Source: a virus
Virus record (IMG/VR): IMGVR_UViG_3300027763_000036
Span: 49,522 to 113,521 of that record
Strand: one strand, 5' to 3'
Length of the DNA: 64,000 nt
The notes below the pieces were generated by a model. It made no database searches. It was not told the DNA's origin and saw only the letters and a program-made list of their open reading frames with translations. The position numbers and the translations under genes are program-made. Shown one piece after another: positions 48,338-57,065 of the stretch. Position 1 is the first letter of the stretch. Each line of letters begins with the position of its first letter.

Positions 48338-49357
48338 TTACAATTTTACATTACCCATAATTAAATCATATGGCAGTGTAAAGTCTTTGTTTTCATAATG
48401 ATACTTTGCCATATCCATTATGTCATCAAAGTCTTGTTGCCATATGGCCATTGTCTCTGCTGAGACTTGGAATGGATAAGCTTGGTTGTATTTGTCTATT
48501 ACTATAAAAGTAAAATACAACTTCCACTCTTCCAGATCAGGTAAGTCTTTTAGAAATTTATGAAACACAAGTTTCTCATATACCACGGCTTGTAACCAAT
48601 ACTTGTAATACTGCACAGAGTCCGGGAATTCTAAAAGAGATTTACCCGTTGTCTTAAGGTCATTAATAAAGACTGTCTTAGATTCTTTATCTATTACAAG
48701 ATTGTCTATAATTCCCTTAAAACCATAAGGTAGATAATTTACATCTATATTTACAAGCAACTCACTGTAAACTTCTAGATGAGTATCTTCCTCTGTCCTG
48801 TCAAGTTGTAGTAGCTGTCTAATTTCCGGATTGGATTTTAGAACAATAACACCTTCTCTACAGCCACTTAGAGTAGGTTCATCAACCACTAGCTTGTCTT
48901 GACTTTCTTTTAAGAACTGAAAGTAATTTTTGTTTTCTTCTGTGAGTATCTTATCAAGTCTCTGTTGGTCTGTCTTGAGTGTCTGATAAAGATTAGCTGT
49001 AAGTAGCTCTGTGAGTATATCTGCTGAATAGTCTTCCAAAGATAGTGTATTATTTTCTACTGACAAGTGTATCTTGAAAATATTATCAATAATTTTTTTC
49101 TGACTATCAGTTGGTTGTTTTCCCGGGAGGCTTGTAAAATAATCATCATACTTTTCCTCTTCAAATAAGAGACAGTGCAGAACCCTACCTGCTACCAGAT
49201 GGGGTCCCACAATGTCTTCTCTTTTCTTGAGCACATAATGATTATAGAATGCCACGGGAGAATAAAGAAGTTTACTCAGACTACTATAGCTGAAATAAAA
49301 CTTCTCTTTGTAAAACTTCTCTAGTTCCTCAGAACCAGTCAAGGTCATTTCCGCCAT
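48338..49357 (-). CDS. PD-(D/E)XK (RecB/exonuclease VIII-like) nuclease
   Basis: 339 residues. The first part (FSYSSLSKLLYSPVAFYNHY and HLVAGRVLHCLLFEEEKYDD) is typical of RecE/DUF3799-like phage exonucleases, with the GxxLH helix. The catalytic core follows: GFKGIIDNLVI (Asp), then FINDLKTTGKS (D-x-K) and YWLQAVVYE (Q-x-x-x-Y). This enzyme would resect DNA ends for recombination or replication, working with the SSB-like and Sak4-like proteins encoded further right. Its start overlaps the upstream 421-residue gene by 29 bases; a second Met three codons in is also possible. Confidence 0.8.
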   Translation of the reverse strand: MAEMTLTGSEELEKFYKEKFYFSYSSLSKLLYSPVAFYNHYVLKKREDIVGPHLVAGRVLHCLLFEEEKYDDYFTSLPGKQPTDSQKKIIDNIFKIHLSVENNTLSLEDYSADILTELLTANLYQTLKTDQQRLDKILTEENKNYFQFLKESQDKLVVDEPTLSGCREGVIVLKSNPEIRQLLQLDRTEEDTHLEVYSELLVNIDVNYLPYGFKGIIDNLVIDKESKTVFINDLKTTGKSLLEFPDSVQYYKYWLQAVVYEKLVFHKFLKDLPDLEEWKLYFTFIVIDKYNQAYPFQVSAETMAIWQQDFDDIMDMAKYHYENKDFTLPYDLIMGNVKL

Positions 49358-50594
49358 TACTTTCTTCTATTTGATTGTTATTTGATTCTACTTCAGGGGT
49401 CTCCTGTTCTTGACTTAACTCTTCTTCTGTTGCTATTAACTCTGTCTTAAAGTCATTTGTTTTAATATCAGTTAATACAGCTTCTAGAAGTTCATCTGGT
49501 ATTATTTCATCTATCATGTGCATTATTTCTTTCAACTGACTTGTGACCTCAAGATTTTCTTCTGGTTCAGGATTAATTAAATTTAGAGAAGATATATTAA
49601 GCTTATCAAGATACTCTTGTTTGATTGTAACTTCTTTAACTTCAAATACATGATCATAATTAATACCTCCGTGAATAGAATAAGTATACTCTTTATACAA
49701 TCTCTTGATCATATCTACAGTAAGTAAACCCTTGTCATCAATGATTTTAACAATCGTCTCTGCATTTCTGTTACCAATATCTCTTGGAAGCCAATTAAAA
49801 TAACTAAGCATTGATTTAAAGTTTACATGATTCCTAGTATGAGAGTTACTGATCTCATGAGAATAATTGCTCAATAGCATTTGCAGATAAAGAACACTTT
49901 TTTCATAATGAGAGTTTGCCATAATTTCCATAGCAAGAACATGATTATCATTATCTGAGCTTTCAAACATATTTTTCAATTGCTGAAAAACCTCTTCATC
50001 TATTATAGTAGAATCATCACCATTGATATTAGTAATTAACTCTGTCTCATTATAAATTGGTTTACCCTGTATTGCATTATATGTATCTGAATGTTCTTCA
50101 TCAACAGCATATATATAACCACTGTTATAGTGATTATGCGCATTGCGGGCTAGACAATTTCTCATGTCTGACCAATCTGAACAAATTTTAGTACAACCTG
50201 ATGCATGAAGAGCTGTTTCTAACTTTTCAATATAATATTCATCCTTACAAATCTCTTTGACATTATTAAGAATAACTTCTGCATCTGCAATATAATACCA
50301 ATTAGAACCTGTCATCTTGCCCATACTGCTTTTACCACTGAATATAACATTGGCTTTTGCTGGATCTCTGACAACTCTAATACCAAGATTTAAAGTTAAA
50401 TCTTTTAGTTTTACCCGGGGAATATTTACGCCAGGTAGTAAATATATCATGTCTCCTTGTTTAGGAACATATCCTTTTGAATTTACAAAATCCGGAACAT
50501 CTGTTCCTAGTCCTTCTATAATTTTTACATTGAATCCACTGATATGGTCATGGTTATTATCACCACTTAATTCTATATGAACGTATTTTTCCAT
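49329..50594 (-). CDS. Hypothetical protein, 421 residues, acidic C-terminus
   Basis: I place the start at MEKYVHIELSG (50594). The longer reading from 50636 would begin inside a terminator hairpin and encode an unnatural leader. Residues 1-160 contain a SGKSSMGKM segment (not a Walker A) and a CSDWSDMRNCLARN patch. The middle is helical with many His and Asn (NYSHEISNSHTRNHVNF). The last ~40 residues are Glu/Asn-rich and end in GNDLDWF. No family was recognised. It sits between the MoxR-type ATPase and the RecB-like nuclease, suggesting DNA metabolism or a control role, but this is only context. Confidence 0.6.
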   Translation of the reverse strand: MEKYVHIELSGDNNHDHISGFNVKIIEGLGTDVPDFVNSKGYVPKQGDMIYLLPGVNIPRVKLKDLTLNLGIRVVRDPAKANVIFSGKSSMGKMTGSNWYYIADAEVILNNVKEICKDEYYIEKLETALHASGCTKICSDWSDMRNCLARNAHNHYNSGYIYAVDEEHSDTYNAIQGKPIYNETELITNINGDDSTIIDEEVFQQLKNMFESSDNDNHVLAMEIMANSHYEKSVLYLQMLLSNYSHEISNSHTRNHVNFKSMLSYFNWLPRDIGNRNAETIVKIIDDKGLLTVDMIKRLYKEYTYSIHGGINYDHVFEVKEVTIKQEYLDKLNISSLNLINPEPEENLEVTSQLKEIMHMIDEIIPDELLEAVLTDIKTNDFKTELIATEEELSQEQETPEVESNNNQIEESNGGNDLDWF

Positions 50595-50612
50595 AATTGT
50601 CTTATAAAGATT

Positions 50613-50634
50613 AGGGGAAGTATTATCTTCCCCC
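50613..50634 (-). terminator. Stem-loop terminator after the AAA ATPase gene
   Basis: GGGGAAG...CTTCCCC, a perfect 7-bp stem with a 6-base AT loop, followed on the minus strand by TAATCTTTATAAG. The U-tract is weak but the stem resembles other terminators in this block. It also shows that the ATG at 50636 is not the real start of the next gene. Confidence 0.65.
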
Positions 50635-50692
50635 ATCTTAGTTATTAATTTGTTTGATGTTTGACTAAAGGGGTAACTGTTCTATCACTGTT

Positions 50693-51862
50693 TTAGCTGA
50701 TAGCCATCTTCACCACATTAGTATTCTGCATGAGTTTAGCAAACTTCACTTTGTTGCCATTTACAATCTCTTTGACCATATAATATCTTAAGTCATTTGT
50801 AAATGCTTCACAGTCTGTAGTAAGCTTAGCTAATCTGTCAATAATAGGTTGAGCAATAGAACCTTTCTCAGCAATAGTAAGTGAATAATTCACCAATCTG
50901 GTTGCAATTACACTTGAAATATCTGCTCTAAATTCATCATCCTTACCAACTGCACTTGTCAAAGCTCCCATTACATATACTTCATCCTTATTAAGAATAT
51001 CATCCGGAGAGATAATCTTATCTAGTTTATTATTAATAAACATAGTAAACATAGAACTAAAGTCATTACCAACAGAACCCTCACCAATCATTTGGATTAG
51101 TGGAAGATCATCCTCAAACTTTGGAATAGAACTAATAGCATTAAAGAACGTAGTAATAGCTCTTGGATTAACTCTTTGAGTTACAAGCTCTGGGTGCATC
51201 AACATAAAGTTAATACATCTACCATCTATCCCTGCATTCTCTGCCCACTTAGCCCATACATTAACATCATACTTCATCTCTACAGAAATAAATCTAGTCT
51301 TCTGAGCCACATCCAAAGAAGTAACATTATAGTCACCATTGTCTGGATTAGTAGTCAAGATTACATGCCAGTTCTTAGGTAGCTTCCAAGAAACATATTC
51401 TTGTCTATCTAAGATCTCCATAGTAGCTTGCATAAATCTGTGGTCTGCACGAGTATAGTCATCCAATACCAAGAAGCCTCCTTCACCCTTACCTTGAATC
51501 CACTCCGGAGCAGCATGAGCCATTCTCTTATCTACAACAGTAAACTTAGCATTAAGAGCTCCTTGAATTTGAGCTTCAGTTATCCAACGCTCTTTACCTT
51601 CTTGATTTCTTACTAAGAATTCTTTAACAGGAAAACCAACTAAGTCACCCAATTCTTCTATCTGAGATAAATTAAGCTTTACTACATCCATGTTAAGTTC
51701 TTTACCTAACTGCATGATAGCTGAAGTCTTACCAAGACCGGCATCACCTTCAATATTGATTGCCACTGGAATTTTTCCTTGGCTTTGGATATACTGGTTA
51801 TTTGCAACCATATGGCGGATAAATCCTTTTAACTCTTCTACGTTTAATTGTACTGTGTTCAT
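50693..51862 (-). CDS. MoxR-type AAA+ ATPase
   Basis: 389 residues. Walker A is GDAGLGKTS (residues 39-47), Walker B is FLVLDDYTRA (~130) and sensor 1 is VILTTNPDNGDY (~166). The NPDNGDY and RVNPRAI features fit the MoxR/CbbQ (AAA_5) group. These ATPases usually act as chaperones with a VWA-domain partner, and the gene 11 bases upstream encodes exactly such a protein, so the two should form a complex. The target is unknown. The unit ends at the terminator 50613-50634. Confidence 0.85.
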   Translation of the reverse strand: MNTVQLNVEELKGFIRHMVANNQYIQSQGKIPVAINIEGDAGLGKTSAIMQLGKELNMDVVKLNLSQIEELGDLVGFPVKEFLVRNQEGKERWITEAQIQGALNAKFTVVDKRMAHAAPEWIQGKGEGGFLVLDDYTRADHRFMQATMEILDRQEYVSWKLPKNWHVILTTNPDNGDYNVTSLDVAQKTRFISVEMKYDVNVWAKWAENAGIDGRCINFMLMHPELVTQRVNPRAITTFFNAISSIPKFEDDLPLIQMIGEGSVGNDFSSMFTMFINNKLDKIISPDDILNKDEVYVMGALTSAVGKDDEFRADISSVIATRLVNYSLTIAEKGSIAQPIIDRLAKLTTDCEAFTNDLRYYMVKEIVNGNKVKFAKLMQNTNVVKMAIS

Positions 51863-51873
51863 AGTTTTTCTTT

Positions 51874-53052
51874 TTATAGTTCTAATTTAATTACATGACC
51901 TGGTAAATCTTCATTCATATGTGATCTCTCTGATAAAACCCACAGGACACGTCCTTTTGGTTTTACAGATGTATAACACTCACCATCAGTAAAATACACC
52001 AGGCTTGTATATTTTTTTTGGTTAGCATTATAATAATCTAGGACTGGATCAAACTCAGTCCCACCTCTACCTTTTACATTTAATTCATTCTTACCTTTGT
52101 ATTCTTCTATAGAATTAATACTAGTATCACATTGAACTATTGTAATATCTACTCCAGCTTTATAGATATGATGTATCTCATTCATAAACTCAGTTAACTC
52201 TGCATTACTTACAGAACCTGAAGTATCAATGGCCAACAACATATGCTGTTTCATTTTAATTTTAAGGCCAGGATTTTCATCATACCTTCTATTTTCTTTT
52301 CTTCTAATCTTCTTAGTAAATACTTTAGTACTTGTACCAGAAAATCTTCTCACATAACTTCTCCAATCAAACTTAGGTCTAACTATTTCTTCAATAATTA
52401 TAACACCTTCTATCTCACCTGGAACATTCCCGCGCTTCTTAATAGTTTGTTCTTTAGCATCTGATAAAACTTTTTGTAATTGCTTCTCAATTAGTTTTTT
52501 CTCAGCTTCACTAAGATCTTCAAACTCTTCCCATGTACTATGATCAGGAATATTTCCGCTGTCTATGTTGTCTAGCAACTTATCCATCTCTTCATTTCCA
52601 CAAGTACCATCCTTGTCCTTCTCATCTTTAAGCTGTTGTAATTTATCATAATAATATCTACAACCTGCTTTAATATCAAGATCAAGATCTTCATAGTTAT
52701 TTATATCTATACCTCCATCTGGCAAATATTCTGGATCAATATACTGATTGATCTCCATGTCCATTGCAACATTAGCAAGTTTCTTGTCCCTAAAAGAACC
52801 AAAACTTACTAGATGTCCAAAGGCAATATGCAATAACTCATGCTTGAGTAATCCCATTTGATGTTTCTCACTAAGACTTGCCCAAAACTCTTCATTGATA
52901 GCCAACTGATAGTTGATACCATTCTTACTTACACCTGCCGTAGGAAGATCTTTTCTCCATATCTTATTAAGCATAATAAGAAAGAACCCATAATAGGGCT
53001 CTTTTAACATTAGCTCTTTACTAATTTTACTTAGACTCTGCTGTTTGTCCAT
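51874..53052 (-). CDS. VWA-domain protein with HExxH motif (DUF2201-like)
   Basis: 392 residues. A metallopeptidase-like HELLHIAFGH (H71, E72, H75, H80) is followed by DMEINQYID. The C-terminal half is a von Willebrand A domain with a full MIDAS: AIDTSGSVS (D-x-S-x-S, ~270), GRGGTEFDPV (Thr) and FTDGE (Asp). This HExxH-plus-VWA layout is that of DUF2201 proteins, partners of MoxR AAA ATPases. The ATPase follows directly. It probably forms a metal-dependent remodelling complex; whether the HExxH site is active is not known. It overlaps the upstream gene by 26 bases. Confidence 0.8.
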   Translation of the reverse strand: MDKQQSLSKISKELMLKEPYYGFFLIMLNKIWRKDLPTAGVSKNGINYQLAINEEFWASLSEKHQMGLLKHELLHIAFGHLVSFGSFRDKKLANVAMDMEINQYIDPEYLPDGGIDINNYEDLDLDIKAGCRYYYDKLQQLKDEKDKDGTCGNEEMDKLLDNIDSGNIPDHSTWEEFEDLSEAEKKLIEKQLQKVLSDAKEQTIKKRGNVPGEIEGVIIIEEIVRPKFDWRSYVRRFSGTSTKVFTKKIRRKENRRYDENPGLKIKMKQHMLLAIDTSGSVSNAELTEFMNEIHHIYKAGVDITIVQCDTSINSIEEYKGKNELNVKGRGGTEFDPVLDYYNANQKKYTSLVYFTDGECYTSVKPKGRVLWVLSERSHMNEDLPGHVIKLEL

Positions 53053-53446
53053 CTTTTAGTTTTATGTTTATTTCAAATTTATCAGCGGGATACCCCATCT
53101 GACCTAAAAAGCCAATCATATTCTCAGTAAACAATTCCATAAAAAGTTCTATAGATTGATTACTTGCTTTGTTTGTTGTCATAGCAGATAAACAAGCTCC
53201 AGTACTTAACTGATGTCCATCTGTAGTATCACTTAAAGCATTTCCAATAGCTTTTGTGCACTGTGGACATTCTAATTTCCAAAGAGTATATTCTGTATTA
53301 CCAAACTTATATAAAGTTATAAGTTCACCAATATAATCTTCTACATTTACTTTTTTAAGAGATTCAAATGCAATAGTAGCATTATCTTTATCTGCAGAAC
53401 GTAACATGTTCAATAGATTCTTTGTTTCTTCTTTGTTAAAAATCAT
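53027..53446 (-). CDS. Hypothetical protein with Cys motif
   Basis: 139 residues. A CPQC pair near residues 60-63 and a further Cys (GACLSAM) suggest a possible metal site or redox pair. The C-terminus is Lys-rich. It overlaps the VWA gene by 26 bases and abuts the upstream gene at 53446, so it belongs to the AAA/VWA unit and may be its adaptor or substrate. Family not recognised. Confidence 0.55.
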   Translation of the reverse strand: MIFNKEETKNLLNMLRSADKDNATIAFESLKKVNVEDYIGELITLYKFGNTEYTLWKLECPQCTKAIGNALSDTTDGHQLSTGACLSAMTTNKASNQSIELFMELFTENMIGFLGQMGYPADKFEINIKLKDGQTAESK

Positions 53447-53787
53447 TAGTCTTCAATTTTTAAAGTTTTAATCATCCATTCTGTAGGTGTATTTATATTA
53501 TCCACCCATTCTTTTGCAGTAGGAATATATCCATTGCAATCCTCTTTTACATGTTGTTCTCCAACATATCTTGTATATACAGTTTTACCATCTGAGTTGA
53601 CAAAAGACCTTCCAAATATCTTTTCACATTCAAATATTCCTTCACTGTGGTGTCTGAACATTCTATGCTTACTGTGTCCAATCCAAGCCTTAGTTTCATC
53701 AAACCATTCATGAATCTTTATGTACTCAATTGGAAAACCTCCCCACTTTCTAGCAGAAGATTTTGCATGTTCCCAGGGATGTGACAT
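53446..53787 (-). CDS. Conserved phage protein, DUF6915-like
   Basis: 113 residues. It opens with SHPWEHAKSSARKWGG, followed by HEWFDETKAWIGHSKHRMFRHHSEGIFECE and YVGEQHVKEDCNGYIPTA. The pattern of His, Trp and RxxRHH is one I associate with the small family DUF6915 found in many phages. The conserved His and Cys residues look like a possible metal site. Function unknown. It shares its stop and start bases with both neighbours, so it is translated as part of the unit. Confidence 0.55.
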   Translation of the reverse strand: MSHPWEHAKSSARKWGGFPIEYIKIHEWFDETKAWIGHSKHRMFRHHSEGIFECEKIFGRSFVNSDGKTVYTRYVGEQHVKEDCNGYIPTAKEWVDNINTPTEWMIKTLKIED

Positions 53788-54176
53788 TAGTCTAAAGTTT
53801 GATTAATTAAATTACCTCTATGACCAAAAGATTCTGTTTTGGTATAATTTATATTATTATGTATTAGATACTCCCCAGAAGGTATTTTAATATACATATC
53901 ACCAAATCCACCATCATTATTCCACCAATCTTCTATATCACTTAAGATTTTTTCAGAAGCAAAATCTTCTATGTTCTGGTAGATATCTCTACCAACATCT
54001 CTTAAATTTTGTCTTTTGTGATAGTTTATTTCATTAAAATCATTAACTGGTTCTGTAGTATATTCAATGTACTCTATTGCACCGGAGTCTCCTCCACCTG
54101 AATAATATATGTAAAGACCTGTAATATCAAGGTCAGCCATCTGTAATAGAAGGCCTGTCATATTGTTTTCTGTCAT
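53787..54176 (-). CDS. Conserved-looking small protein (DUF6878-like)
   Basis: 129 residues. The features are LDITGLYIYYSGGGDSGAIEYIEY near the N-terminus, then DWWNNDGGFGDMYI and a GxYLIHNN stretch. The SGGGDSG/WWNNDGG pattern fits small phage and plasmid proteins grouped as DUF6878. Function unknown. It lies three bases from the GIY-YIG-like gene and abuts the DUF6915-like gene, inside one transcription unit with the primase. Confidence 0.5.
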   Translation of the reverse strand: MTENNMTGLLLQMADLDITGLYIYYSGGGDSGAIEYIEYTTEPVNDFNEINYHKRQNLRDVGRDIYQNIEDFASEKILSDIEDWWNNDGGFGDMYIKIPSGEYLIHNNINYTKTESFGHRGNLINQTLD

Positions 54177-54178
54177 AG

Positions 54179-54604
54179 TTATTTAGTTTTGTAAAATCTG
54201 CCAAGAATATTGGCATTTAAAAAATCATCTTTCTCAAGTACCTCATATACAAACTGGTACTTTGTTTCTTGATATGTAAGCTCTGCAGCTGTAGAACATA
54301 TCCTTAATATCTCTCTATGGATAATAATACCATTCTTATGTGCCTCTTTTAAATCTTGGTTACTACTATAATAATTCTTATAGTCTAACTTAGATTCCCT
54401 GGTATATTTCTTTAGTCTTCCATCTGTTAATTCTGCAATGGCTTTTTTACCCATCTTTTTTTTAACAGACTTATAAAAGTTTTTCTTACCAATGTATCTT
54501 ACACACTTACTATCTATAATAGCAGTCATCATATAAATAAATCCAATAGCTCCTTCTGGAATCATTGAATCTTTAAAAGTAACTTTATTATAAATCCAAC
54601 TCAT
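54179..54604 (-). CDS. GIY-YIG-like endonuclease
   Basis: 141 residues. The catalytic start is visible as GFIYMMTAI and CVRYIGKKNFYKS (the GIY and YIG halves). It is followed by a Lys-rich stretch, a KNYYSSNQDL segment, and a Glu-rich helix AAELTYQETKYQF with the expected Glu. This resembles Seg-like phage nucleases, which may act as homing enzymes or in host DNA breakdown or recombination. It overlaps the primase gene by four bases, an odd place for a free-standing homing gene, so a general DNA-processing role is likelier. Confidence 0.65.
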   Translation of the reverse strand: MSWIYNKVTFKDSMIPEGAIGFIYMMTAIIDSKCVRYIGKKNFYKSVKKKMGKKAIAELTDGRLKKYTRESKLDYKNYYSSNQDLKEAHKNGIIIHREILRICSTAAELTYQETKYQFVYEVLEKDDFLNANILGRFYKTK

Positions 54605-55581
54605 AATACTTCTTTTAAAAGTGGCAATAAAACATTTCTGGTTTTCTCTACACCGTGTTTTTCTATTGAATCTGATAAATCCTTTTCTAAGTTTAATACT
54701 ATGTAATTAAAGCCATACTTAAGTTTATACTTCTCAGCTGCTCTAATCCCGGGCTCATCATTATCAAATAAAACACAAACACCCTTATACTTAGAACTTA
54801 TGTTACTCATAATATTTTCTGGTATCATAGTGTTTTCACTATCCGGTGCAATAGACTCAGAATTACTAATCTTCAATTTGTTATAAGCCATTAAATCTTT
54901 AAGAGATGATGTTATAATCAAATATGGTTTATCATAAGTTAGTTGTTCAGATCCCTGAATATAATCTCTAACTTTAATAAATTTACTGTCTTTTACCTTG
55001 GGCTGATAAATCTTATAGAGTGTACCATCATCTTTAAAATACCCGTACACATAGTTACCTTTGATAGTTATACTAGATAAAACATCATTTTCATCAGTCT
55101 TTTCCATAATATAATATTCAAGAGGAACTACATTGTATTTGGATAACAATCTAGAACCAATATTATATTTCATCCAGTATTTCTGGTCAAGAGTATTCCA
55201 GTGGCGCATTTCATAATCAGTAACTTTAAATTTACTGTGTTGTTTATAAGACTTTATAGGATTAAAACCATTGTTTAAAACATATTGGTTATAGTCTTCT
55301 ATAATCTTATAACTTGCGGAACCTCTAGTAGGTAAATTAAATAGACTTTGGACAAGAGCAATAGAATCACCACCATTACCTGAAGAAAAATCTTTAAACT
55401 TATAGATATTATTTCTGTCAATATAAATACACATAGAAGGTGTCTTCTCTCGTGGATTAAATACTGACTTCATTTTAATATCTTGTCCTGTAAGCTTTTC
55501 TGTTAGGTTAAGATAATGTTCAAATGCCCATTCTCTTGGGACATCAGCTAAATCATATATTAAATTCTTTGTAGAAATCAT
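54601..55581 (-). CDS. DNA primase with TOPRIM domain
   Basis: 326 residues. The N-terminal part has NPREKTPSMCIYID, like the CHC2-type primase opening, but no zinc-binding Cys cluster is visible before it. The TOPRIM-like fold follows: LIITSSLKDLMAYNK (where the first catalytic Glu would be expected, Ser-Ser is present) and GVCVLFDNDEPGIRAAEKYK near residue 265, with the D-x-D. It probably makes primers for the family B polymerase together with the DnaB-like helicase. The missing Glu and zinc finger are known to vary in phage primases but should be checked. The stop overlaps the endonuclease start as ATGA. Confidence 0.75.
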   Translation of the reverse strand: MISTKNLIYDLADVPREWAFEHYLNLTEKLTGQDIKMKSVFNPREKTPSMCIYIDRNNIYKFKDFSSGNGGDSIALVQSLFNLPTRGSASYKIIEDYNQYVLNNGFNPIKSYKQHSKFKVTDYEMRHWNTLDQKYWMKYNIGSRLLSKYNVVPLEYYIMEKTDENDVLSSITIKGNYVYGYFKDDGTLYKIYQPKVKDSKFIKVRDYIQGSEQLTYDKPYLIITSSLKDLMAYNKLKISNSESIAPDSENTMIPENIMSNISSKYKGVCVLFDNDEPGIRAAEKYKLKYGFNYIVLNLEKDLSDSIEKHGVEKTRNVLLPLLKEVL

Positions 55582-55600
55582 AGCAACCCAAGTTAAGTAA

Positions 55601-55627
55601 ATAAAGGGGTAATTACAACCCCTTTAT
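55601..55627 (-). terminator. Intrinsic terminator after the SSB-like gene
   Basis: ATAAAGGGGT and ACCCCTTTAT form a perfect 10-bp stem with a 7-base AT loop, followed on the minus strand by ATTTACTT. It lies between the SSB-like gene and the primase gene and would separate two transcription units. Confidence 0.75.
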
Positions 55628-55637
55628 CTAGGAGTTG

Positions 55638-56330
55638 TTAATCTAAATTAAAATCTGAAGATGTTCTACCTGGTGTTGAAAAATCATCATCATCATCACC
55701 AAAGTTATCTACTGGCTTTACCTCAAGTTTTTTAAGATATTTTGCTTCATCATATTTAAGAATTCTATCAGAACCTTCATTCCCATAAGCATACTTGTTG
55801 TTTTCTGCTTTTGGTAACCACATATCATATGCAGTATAGCCAGACTTATTTTCATATTCCTTACCGGCAATACAAAAATCTAGATACTTATCTTTAAGTG
55901 GGGCATTGTTACTAAAGTTCTTTACAAAATCTTCAATTGTATTAAACTTGTTATCCTGCTCTTCAAACCAGCTCATTATTCCAGTTGTTTTAGACAAGTT
56001 AGCTAAGAACATCATCAAAGATCTATCTCTTTGAATTTTAATTCCAGACTTTGTTTGTCCATCAGCATATGCATATTGACTAGCTTTTACTCTACCAATC
56101 TGACCCTTATATCTTCCTTTGCTTTCATCATCTTTATCAATCAGAAAACCTTCAAATCCGTCAATTGGTTCTGTCTCAACATTTAGTACTAAGTGTTTTG
56201 CACCATCAATAAATTGAAAGTCTTCTAACACAATACTGTTGATTCTTAACTTGTGGTTTCCTGGGGCAATAGTTTTTGCCATTCCACCACCACCATTCTC
56301 ATTTACTAGATCTTTTGTACTTAAACCCAT
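55638..56330 (-). CDS. Single-stranded DNA-binding-like protein
   Basis: 230 residues. Residues ~20-160 look like an OB-fold domain (GNHKLRINSIVLEDFQF, then HLVLNVETEPI and aromatic patches). The C-terminus is acidic with DDDDD followed by a Ser-rich end closing in SDFNLD, as in SSB proteins whose tail recruits partners. It is 14 bases downstream of the Sak4-like ATPase, a pairing typical of phage recombination modules. The call rests on tail and context more than on a diagnostic motif. Confidence 0.6.
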   Translation of the reverse strand: MGLSTKDLVNENGGGGMAKTIAPGNHKLRINSIVLEDFQFIDGAKHLVLNVETEPIDGFEGFLIDKDDESKGRYKGQIGRVKASQYAYADGQTKSGIKIQRDRSLMMFLANLSKTTGIMSWFEEQDNKFNTIEDFVKNFSNNAPLKDKYLDFCIAGKEYENKSGYTAYDMWLPKAENNKYAYGNEGSDRILKYDEAKYLKKLEVKPVDNFGDDDDDFSTPGRTSSDFNLD

Positions 56331-56344
56331 TTTGTTTGTTTTTA

Positions 56345-57064
56345 TTATTTATACACTTTATTCCAGTAAGTCTTTAACTTACCATCTTTCATCTCAGAAA
56401 TTATTATTTCTTCATTTTGCAAGTGCTCTGGCCTTGCACCACAAGTCACTTCTTCATTAGTTTTAAAGCTAAGAATAGTTTCATTACCCTTTCTATACAT
56501 ATAACCAATTGCATCTGCGTTAGCACATATTAGAGATTTTATTTTACCCGTCAAATCTATGTTTGCAGACATAACCATCTCTCCTTTATCATCTACCTGC
56601 TTGTCTTTAATATGACCAGATAAAATAATATGGGGAGCTAAGGTATCAATAAAATCTAAAACTTGAAAGAATGCTTGCCTAACATATAAGTAACCCGCAC
56701 CATTAGGTAATGTAAGAATACTGTCTCCAGAATAATTCTTACCCATTGGCGTTTGTTTATATAAGTTAATTGCAAGTGGCATAACCATATCTTCCAAAGC
56801 TGTCACAGTATCAATAGTAATATATTGATATGGATAACCAGCTTCTTTGATTGCTTTGCCAACTTCTTTTAGCTCCTGAAGATTATTAGCTTTGACTTTC
56901 ATGGCTTCAACATAGTCTGCACCATTTTCTAAATCAATAATTAAATTATCATCAAGACCTGCAAATGCAGTTGTCTTACCTGTTTTAGGCTTTGAATACA
57001 CAATTAATCTTTTAGGATTAACCCTGTTAGCTTTTACTTTTTTAGTTGGAAGTACTATACCCAT
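56345..57064 (-). CDS. Sak4-like RecA-fold ATPase
   Basis: 239 residues. Walker A is SKPKTGKTT (residues 24-32), then NLIIDLENGADYVEA, and Walker B is YITIDTVTALEDM (~95-105). The ILSGHIKDK segment is also typical. This fits the AAA_24/Sak4 group of phage single-strand annealing ATPases. It would act with the adjacent SSB-like protein and the RecB-like nuclease in recombination-dependent replication or repair. Confidence 0.75.
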   Translation of the reverse strand: MGIVLPTKKVKANRVNPKRLIVYSKPKTGKTTAFAGLDDNLIIDLENGADYVEAMKVKANNLQELKEVGKAIKEAGYPYQYITIDTVTALEDMVMPLAINLYKQTPMGKNYSGDSILTLPNGAGYLYVRQAFFQVLDFIDTLAPHIILSGHIKDKQVDDKGEMVMSANIDLTGKIKSLICANADAIGYMYRKGNETILSFKTNEEVTCGARPEHLQNEEIIISEMKDGKLKTYWNKVYK

Positions 57065-57065
57065 T

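Noticed and set aside
49329-50636. SGKSSMGKM in the 421-residue protein as a Walker A
   Set aside because: The spacing GKSSMGK does not fit GxxxxGK[ST], and no Walker B is visible.
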